A stretch of 10,779 bases of DNA. It comes from an uncultured Acidimicrobiia bacterium (GTDB taxonomy: Bacteria; Actinomycetota; Acidimicrobiia; Spongiisociales; Spongiisociaceae). A model generated the notes under the pieces. It had not been told where the DNA came from, did not search any database, and was given only the letters and a program-made list of their open reading frames with translations. A program made the position numbers and the translations under genes. The stretch lies in NCBI GenBank assembly GCA_937900165.1, contig CALCCX010000425.1:1-10779 (forward strand), read 5' to 3'. Below, in pieces: positions 7,312 through 10,779 of the stretch (the first letter of the stretch is position 1; the number at the start of each line of letters is the position of its first letter).

Positions 7312-7482
7312 CGGGGTTGGGGGCGGGATCCGATCACCCTCTTTTGGTTGGCACCAAGTCTAAGACCCTTGTTCCAGTCGTGTCTCATGACTGTCTCAGA
7401 TTGAGACAGTCCCGGACTGGCATAGAGGTGACGATTACGGCGACGGAGAGCGGGTTTTGACGAAGATCAGGGAGAAAGGTCC
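7312..7482. promoter_or_regulatory. Divergent acoR / acoXABC promoter region
   Basis: 171 bp separate the two start codons. The region contains the operator-like palindrome at 7389-7411 and an extra half-site at 7381-7387 (separate entry). For the aco operon a weak promoter can be proposed: TTGAGA at 7401-7406 and TAGAGG at 7423-7428, 16 bp apart, with the -35 inside the palindrome. For acoR, TAGACT on the minus strand near 7360 is a possible -10. No sigma-54 box (GG-N10-GC of the TGGCAC...TTGC type) was recognised near acoX, which agrees with the missing sigma-54 contact loop in AcoR. Confidence 0.45.
7381..7411. promoter_or_regulatory. Operator-like palindrome with an additional half-site
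   Basis: GACTGTCTCA (7389-7398) and TGAGACAGTC (7402-7411) are exact reverse complements, separated by the three bases GAT. A further TGTCTCA at 7381-7387 repeats the half-site at 7392-7398 in direct orientation with an 11-bp step, one helical turn. TGT...ACA dyads are the usual targets of Fis-type HTH activators, and the site lies midway between acoR and acoX. It is therefore the best candidate AcoR binding site (inference). It could also serve autoregulation of acoR. Confidence 0.7.
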
Positions 7483-8508
7483 ATGGCGAGTAACGCGTTG
7501 GTTGGCATCGTCGCCAATCCGGCGTCTGCCCTGGATATCCGCCGTCTGGTTGCCGACGGATCCGCGGTCACGACCAATCACAAGATCAATGTCCTCAGAC
7601 GCGTGCTGGCCGGTCTGGCGGGCGTTGGCGTCGAACGGGTTCTGTCGATGACCGACTTGGGAGATAGTTCTGGAGGCATCGAGTCCCTGTCGAGGGGGCC
7701 GGCCGGAGCCAGATGGCCGAAGCTCGATTTTGTGGAGCATCCCATCACCCAGTCGGCGGTTGACACCACGGCCGCCGTCAAGGCGATGGCGGAAAGCGAA
7801 GTCGACGCCATCGTGGTGCTCGGCGGGGACGGCACGAACAAGGTCGTCGCCGCCGAATGTGGTGACATTCCTCTGGCATCGATCTCCACGGGGACGAACA
7901 ATGCCTTTCCCAGCTCGATCGAGCCCACTGTGGTTGGCATGGCAACCGCGCTCGTCGCCACTGGGCGGGTCAGCCGTGAGGACGCCACGCATCGCTGCAA
8001 GGCCATGACTGTGTCCACTGGGGACCACTGCACAAGGGGACTTGTCGATGTCGCCATCATTGACGACGACAAACCGGGATCAGGCGCGGTTTGGGACGCG
8101 GCCAACATCGTCGAGCTGTTCCTTTGTTTCGCCGAAACGCAGGCGATTGGTCTCTCCTCGATTGGCGCCCATGTCCAGCCGGTCGGCAGAAATGATCCCT
8201 TCGGACTCCACATTCGCATCGGATCTCCGCGTGTGGTCCGGGTGCGAGTACCCCTCGCACCCGGTCTCTTGAGCGACGTCGACATTGCGGAAGTGAACCA
8301 GCTCGATGCCGGAGTGGCGGTCAAGTCGATCGCCACTTCAGGGGTCGTGGCCGTCGACGGCGAACGCTCCTTTCGAATTGCCGCCGACGACCCGGCGACG
8401 GTAACGCTCAGTCGTGACGGACCCTTCGCGATCGATGTCGCCAAGACCATGGACATTGCGAGTCGCAGCGGCGTTCTGAAAGATTTACCGACAATCAACC
8501 CGACCTAG
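7483..8508 (+). CDS. acoX: AcoX, NAD-kinase-like protein of the acetoin catabolic operon
   Basis: 341 residues, close to AcoX of other aco operons. It belongs to the ATP-NAD kinase superfamily. The nucleotide motif VVLGGDGTNK (111-120) holds the GGDGT signature, and STGTNNAFPS (135-144) corresponds to the second motif with the Asn pair. The N-terminus VGIVANPASALDIRRLV fits the first beta-strand/loop of the fold. AcoX is encoded in many acetoin dehydrogenase operons, but its reaction has not been firmly established. NAD or ThDP-related cofactor phosphorylation is a guess. ATG at 7483 follows GGGAGAAAGG closely. It is the first gene of the aco operon, 36 bp before acoA and directly downstream of the proposed AcoR operator. 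Its presence is a main reason to read the following E1/E2 genes as acetoin rather than pyruvate or branched-chain dehydrogenase. Confidence 0.87.
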   Translation: MASNALVGIVANPASALDIRRLVADGSAVTTNHKINVLRRVLAGLAGVGVERVLSMTDLGDSSGGIESLSRGPAGARWPKLDFVEHPITQSAVDTTAAVKAMAESEVDAIVVLGGDGTNKVVAAECGDIPLASISTGTNNAFPSSIEPTVVGMATALVATGRVSREDATHRCKAMTVSTGDHCTRGLVDVAIIDDDKPGSGAVWDAANIVELFLCFAETQAIGLSSIGAHVQPVGRNDPFGLHIRIGSPRVVRVRVPLAPGLLSDVDIAEVNQLDAGVAVKSIATSGVVAVDGERSFRIAADDPATVTLSRDGPFAIDVAKTMDIASRSGVLKDLPTINPT

Positions 8509-8544
8509 CGACAACGAACACCCAAATGCCGAAGGGAGAAACTC

Positions 8545-9522
8545 ATGAACCAGTTCAACCGACTCGACTCCTACAAGGAAATGGTGCGAATTCGCCAATA
8601 CGAGTCGAGGATCCTGCAGGAGTATCACGCCGACAAGCAACCGGCTTGGGACATTGGTGCGGGTTTGATTCCCGGTGAGATGCACCTCGCGGCGGGCCAG
8701 GAGCCGGCCGCGGTCGGCGTGTGTGCCCATCTGAAAAAGGGTGACGCCATCACCGCCCCACACAGGCCTCACCACTTTGCCCTTGCCCATGGCGTCGACA
8801 TGAAGGCGATGACCGCCGAGATCTACGGTCGCGACAGCGGACTGTGCCGCGGCAAGGGTGGCCACATGCACTTGTTCGACCCTGAGAACCATTTCTCGTG
8901 TTCGGGCATCATCGCCCAGGGCTATCCGGTGGCCTGCGGACAGGCGTTTGCCTTCAAGCGACGTAGTACCGACAACGTGGCGGTCGCAGTGGCCGGCGAG
9001 GGTGCGGCCAACCAGGGCGCCTTCCACGAGGCGCTGAACCTGGCGGCTCTGTGGAGCTTGCCGGTGATTTTTGTGATCGAGGACAACGATTGGGCGATCT
9101 CGGTGCCCAAATCACATTCGACCGCCACGGCGTCGAACGCTGACCGGGCCGCCGGCTACGGCATTCCTGGGGTGCGTGTCGAGAACAACGACGTCGAGGC
9201 AATCTTCGAGGCGGCCGGCGCGGCGGTCGACCGGGCCAGGGCCGGCGAAGGTCCGAGTCTCATCGAAATCCACACGTTGCGGCTCTGGGGGCACTTTGAG
9301 GGAGACGCTCAGGCGTACCGCGGCGCTGAGTTGGAGACTGTCGATGAGCGGGACCCAATTCCCAGGTACGCCAAGAGTCTGGTCGACCTTGGTGAGCTGA
9401 CCGAAGACCAGATCGTCACCATCGCAGCCGCGGCGGACGCCGAGGTCGATGCGGCGATCCAGTTCGCCGTATCCAGTCCCGAACCCAAACCCCAAGACGC
9501 GCTGCTGCATGTCTTTGCCTAG
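8545..9522 (+). CDS. acoA: Acetoin dehydrogenase E1 component, alpha subunit (ThDP-dependent)
   Basis: 325 residues, the normal size for AcoA. With AcoB it forms the cytoplasmic alpha2beta2 E1 that cleaves acetoin, releases acetaldehyde and passes the acetyl group to lipoyl E2. Visible family features are the N-terminal YKEMVRIRQYESRI (10-23), APHRPHHFALAHGVD (71-85) with the active-site-loop histidines, SGLCRGKGGHMHLFD (98-112), and the ThDP/Mg motif starting GEGAANQGAFHEALNLAALW (151-170) and closing at IEDNDWAIS (178-186). In that motif the usual GDG is GEG (Glu152) and the usual NN is DN, with the metal-binding Asn kept as Asn181. GHFEGDAQAYR (249-259) is the conserved phosphorylation-loop region. 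ATG at 8545 follows AAGGGAG. It sits 36 bp after acoX and 31 bp before acoB. General similarity alone would allow another 2-oxoacid dehydrogenase E1-alpha; the operon decides. Confidence 0.9.
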   Translation: MNQFNRLDSYKEMVRIRQYESRILQEYHADKQPAWDIGAGLIPGEMHLAAGQEPAAVGVCAHLKKGDAITAPHRPHHFALAHGVDMKAMTAEIYGRDSGLCRGKGGHMHLFDPENHFSCSGIIAQGYPVACGQAFAFKRRSTDNVAVAVAGEGAANQGAFHEALNLAALWSLPVIFVIEDNDWAISVPKSHSTATASNADRAAGYGIPGVRVENNDVEAIFEAAGAAVDRARAGEGPSLIEIHTLRLWGHFEGDAQAYRGAELETVDERDPIPRYAKSLVDLGELTEDQIVTIAAAADAEVDAAIQFAVSSPEPKPQDALLHVFA

Positions 9523-9553
9523 TACCAAACCAACCCGACAGGAGAGCGAAAAA

Positions 9554-10585
9554 ATGACCGTCACCGACACCGAAACCGCAGCCCGTCGAATCACAACGGC
9601 CAAGGCCATGGCCGAAGGCATCGGCCTCGAGATGCGTCGAGACCCAGACGTGTTCGTCATGGGTGAGGACGTCGGCGCCTATGGAGGCATTTTCGGGTCC
9701 ACAACAGATCTTTTTGGTGAGTTCGGTGCTGATCGAGTAATCGACACGCCGATATCCGAGACAGGCTTCATCGGAGCTGGCATAGGCGCAGCCGTTGAAG
9801 GGATGCGTCCGGTGGTCGAGTTGATGTTCGTCGACTTCTACGGCGTGTGCATGGATCAGATAGACAACAACATGGCGAAGATCCACTACTTCTCTGGCGG
9901 CAACGTCAAGGTTCCGATGGTGCTGATGACCGCGGCCGGCGGCGGCTATTCGGATGCTGGCCAGCACAGCCAAACATTGTGGGGCACTTTCGCCCATCTC
10001 CCGGGGATGAAGGTTGTTGTTCCGTCGAACCCGTACGACGCGAAGGGATTGATGATCTCGGCGATCCGCGACGACAATCCGGTGTTGTACATATTCCACA
10101 AGGGTGTTCTCGGCCTCGGCTGGATGACAAACAATCCGAGGGCAACGGGGCACGTCCCTGAGGATCCGTACACGGTGCCGATCGGCAAGGCTGCGATTGC
10201 TCGCGAGGGCACCGACGTGACGGTGGCCACGATCAGCCTGTCGGTGCACCGGGCACTCGATGCAGCCGACGAGTTGGAGAAGGAAGGTATCTCGATTGAG
10301 GTGCTCGACCTCCGATCGTTGGTGCCGCTGGATCGTGAGGCGATTCTCGACTCGGTCCGCAAGACTCACCGGCTGCTGGTGGTCGACGAGGATTACCAGA
10401 GCTTCGGCATGACTGGTGAAGTGATCACGACGGCAGTAGAGGGCGCATTTGACTATCTCGATGCGCCACCGGCCCGCATTGCTATCCCTGATGTTCCGAT
10501 CCCCTACTCGCGGGTGCTGGAGCAGTTTGTGCTACCGGATGCGGACAAGATTGTTGCTGGTGTGAAGTCGCTCCTCACGGCCTGA
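9554..10585 (+). CDS. acoB: Acetoin dehydrogenase E1 component, beta subunit
   Basis: 343 residues, typical of E1-beta (about 325-345). It pairs with AcoA to build the ThDP site. Characteristic stretches are VFVMGEDVGAYGGIFGST (33-50), IDTPISETGFIGAGIGAA (63-80) with Glu69 expected to activate the ThDP aminopyrimidine, ELMFVDFYGVCMDQIDN (89-105), GGGYSDAGQHSQ (129-140) with the active-site His138, and the C-terminal transketolase domain VEVLDLRSLVPLD-like segment ending in VVDEDYQSFG (276-285). ATG at 9554 is preceded by AGGAGAG 7 bases upstream. The frame stays open for 35 codons further upstream to 9449, but that extension overlaps acoA, is Pro/Ser-rich and lacks homology, so the internal ATG is chosen. 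It is 31 bp after acoA, and acoC begins 9 bp after its stop. Confidence 0.93.
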   Translation: MTVTDTETAARRITTAKAMAEGIGLEMRRDPDVFVMGEDVGAYGGIFGSTTDLFGEFGADRVIDTPISETGFIGAGIGAAVEGMRPVVELMFVDFYGVCMDQIDNNMAKIHYFSGGNVKVPMVLMTAAGGGYSDAGQHSQTLWGTFAHLPGMKVVVPSNPYDAKGLMISAIRDDNPVLYIFHKGVLGLGWMTNNPRATGHVPEDPYTVPIGKAAIAREGTDVTVATISLSVHRALDAADELEKEGISIEVLDLRSLVPLDREAILDSVRKTHRLLVVDEDYQSFGMTGEVITTAVEGAFDYLDAPPARIAIPDVPIPYSRVLEQFVLPDADKIVAGVKSLLTA

Positions 10586-10594
10586 GGCGGTAGC

Positions 10595-10779
10595 GTGCCC
10601 AGCGAGGTGTTGATGCCCGTCATCACCGATTCAGGTGATGACGGGGTCGTCACTGCGTGGTTCGTTGACGAAGGAAGCACGGTCGAGGTCGATCAGCTGA
10701 TCGCTGAGGTTCAGGTGGAGAAAGTGGCTGAGGACGTCTTTTCGCCTGGCGACGGAGTAGTGCGCGGCCTCGTTGCTTT
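10595..10779 (+). CDS. acoC: Acetoin dehydrogenase E2 component, N-terminal lipoyl domain (3' end outside window)
   Basis: 61 complete codons before the right edge form a biotinyl/lipoyl domain. It opens with EVLMPVITDSGDDGVVTAWF (4-23), which corresponds to the usual MPxLGExxxEGTVxxW, followed by VDEGSTVEVDQLIAEVQVEK (24-43) and AEDVFSPGDGVVRGLVA. Lys43 in VQVEKVAED is the expected lipoylation site. In the complex, the lipoyl arm takes the acetyl group from AcoAB and the missing C-terminal domain would transfer it to CoA. GTG at 10595 is preceded by GAGG at 10584-10587 with seven bases between; ATG at 10613 is an alternative that would trim six residues. The gene lies 9 bp after acoB. Whether it is a classical E2 acyltransferase or a lipoyl/hydrolase AcoC-type variant cannot be seen. 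A perfect hairpin covers codons 8-17. Confidence 0.85.
   Translation, partial: MPSEVLMPVITDSGDDGVVTAWFVDEGSTVEVDQLIAEVQVEKVAEDVFSPGDGVVRGLVA
10616..10645 (+). repeat. Perfect 12-bp stem-loop inside the start of acoC
   Basis: CCCGTCATCACC (10616-10627) and GGTGATGACGGG (10634-10645) are exact reverse complements around the 6-base loop GATTCA. The element begins 30 bases after the acoB stop and 21 bases after the acoC GTG. There is no T-run behind it, so it is not a standard intrinsic terminator. On RNA it would be a very stable hairpin just past the ribosome start footprint. Control of E2 translation or mRNA stability is an inference. Confidence 0.6.

Noticed and set aside
7578..8498. Open frame of 306 codons antisense to acoX
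   Set aside because: Low-complexity Ser/Thr/Pro/Ala composition, no start signal, and acoX is clear on the other strand.
7483..8508. Calling this gene a housekeeping NAD kinase or diacylglycerol kinase
   Set aside because: GGDGT and TGTNN motifs are shared by the superfamily, but position beside acoR and before the E1 genes points to AcoX.
9449..9553. Upstream extension of acoB
   Set aside because: The frame is open but overlaps acoA, encodes a Pro/Ser-rich stretch foreign to E1-beta, and a good Shine-Dalgarno stands before ATG 9554.
9416..10369. Open frame of 317 codons antisense to acoA/acoB
   Set aside because: Spans two confident genes and the space between them; Arg/His/Val-rich with no motifs.
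10616..10645. Reading the acoC hairpin as an intrinsic terminator
   Set aside because: No T-run follows and the element is inside the coding region of a lipoyl domain that continues in frame.

Overview
The window reads as a high-GC bacterial chromosome, most likely actinobacterial and possibly an Acidimicrobiia-like lineage. That placement is an inference from G/C-rich third codon positions, an actinobacterial-looking isocitrate lyase (close to mycobacterial Icl1 in length and motifs) and the type of PAQR membrane protein at the left edge. It holds nine protein genes, two of them cut by the window edges, and three sequence elements that look regulatory. I see no tRNA, rRNA, CRISPR array, insertion sequence or other mobile element.

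Layout. Bases 1-617 (minus) carry the N-terminal part of a seven-helix PAQR/hemolysin III family membrane protein. An AT-richer intergenic stretch of about 300 bp (618-920) follows, with a perfect 9-bp inverted repeat at 819-851. Next comes a tight plus-strand operon, aceB-aceA-aceK (921-5598): malate synthase A, isocitrate lyase and isocitrate dehydrogenase kinase/phosphatase. It meets the minus-strand gene acoR (5623-7311) tail to tail with a 24-bp gap. acoR encodes a GAF / degenerate AAA+ / Fis-type HTH regulator and diverges from acoX-acoA-acoB-acoC (7483 to the right edge). The latter encode the NAD-kinase-like AcoX, the two E1 subunits of the thiamine-diphosphate acetoin dehydrogenase, and the start of its lipoyl E2. 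The 171-bp divergent region contains a near-ideal operator: 10-bp perfect arms, a 3-bp spacer, and an extra half-site one helical turn away.

How the genes fit together. Acetoin dehydrogenase cleaves acetoin to acetaldehyde and acetyl-CoA. The glyoxylate shunt (AceA, AceB) lets acetyl-CoA be used for biosynthesis. AceK would throttle isocitrate dehydrogenase so that isocitrate enters the shunt. The window therefore looks like a compact C4-diol/C2 assimilation locus with its own enzymatic flux switch and a dedicated sensor-regulator. The most unusual point is a complete proteobacterial-style aceBAK operon, with an apparently intact AceK, in a genome that otherwise looks actinobacterial. Also notable are the AcoR protein that has lost its sigma-54 and ATPase motifs, and a perfect 12-bp hairpin inside the first codons of acoC.
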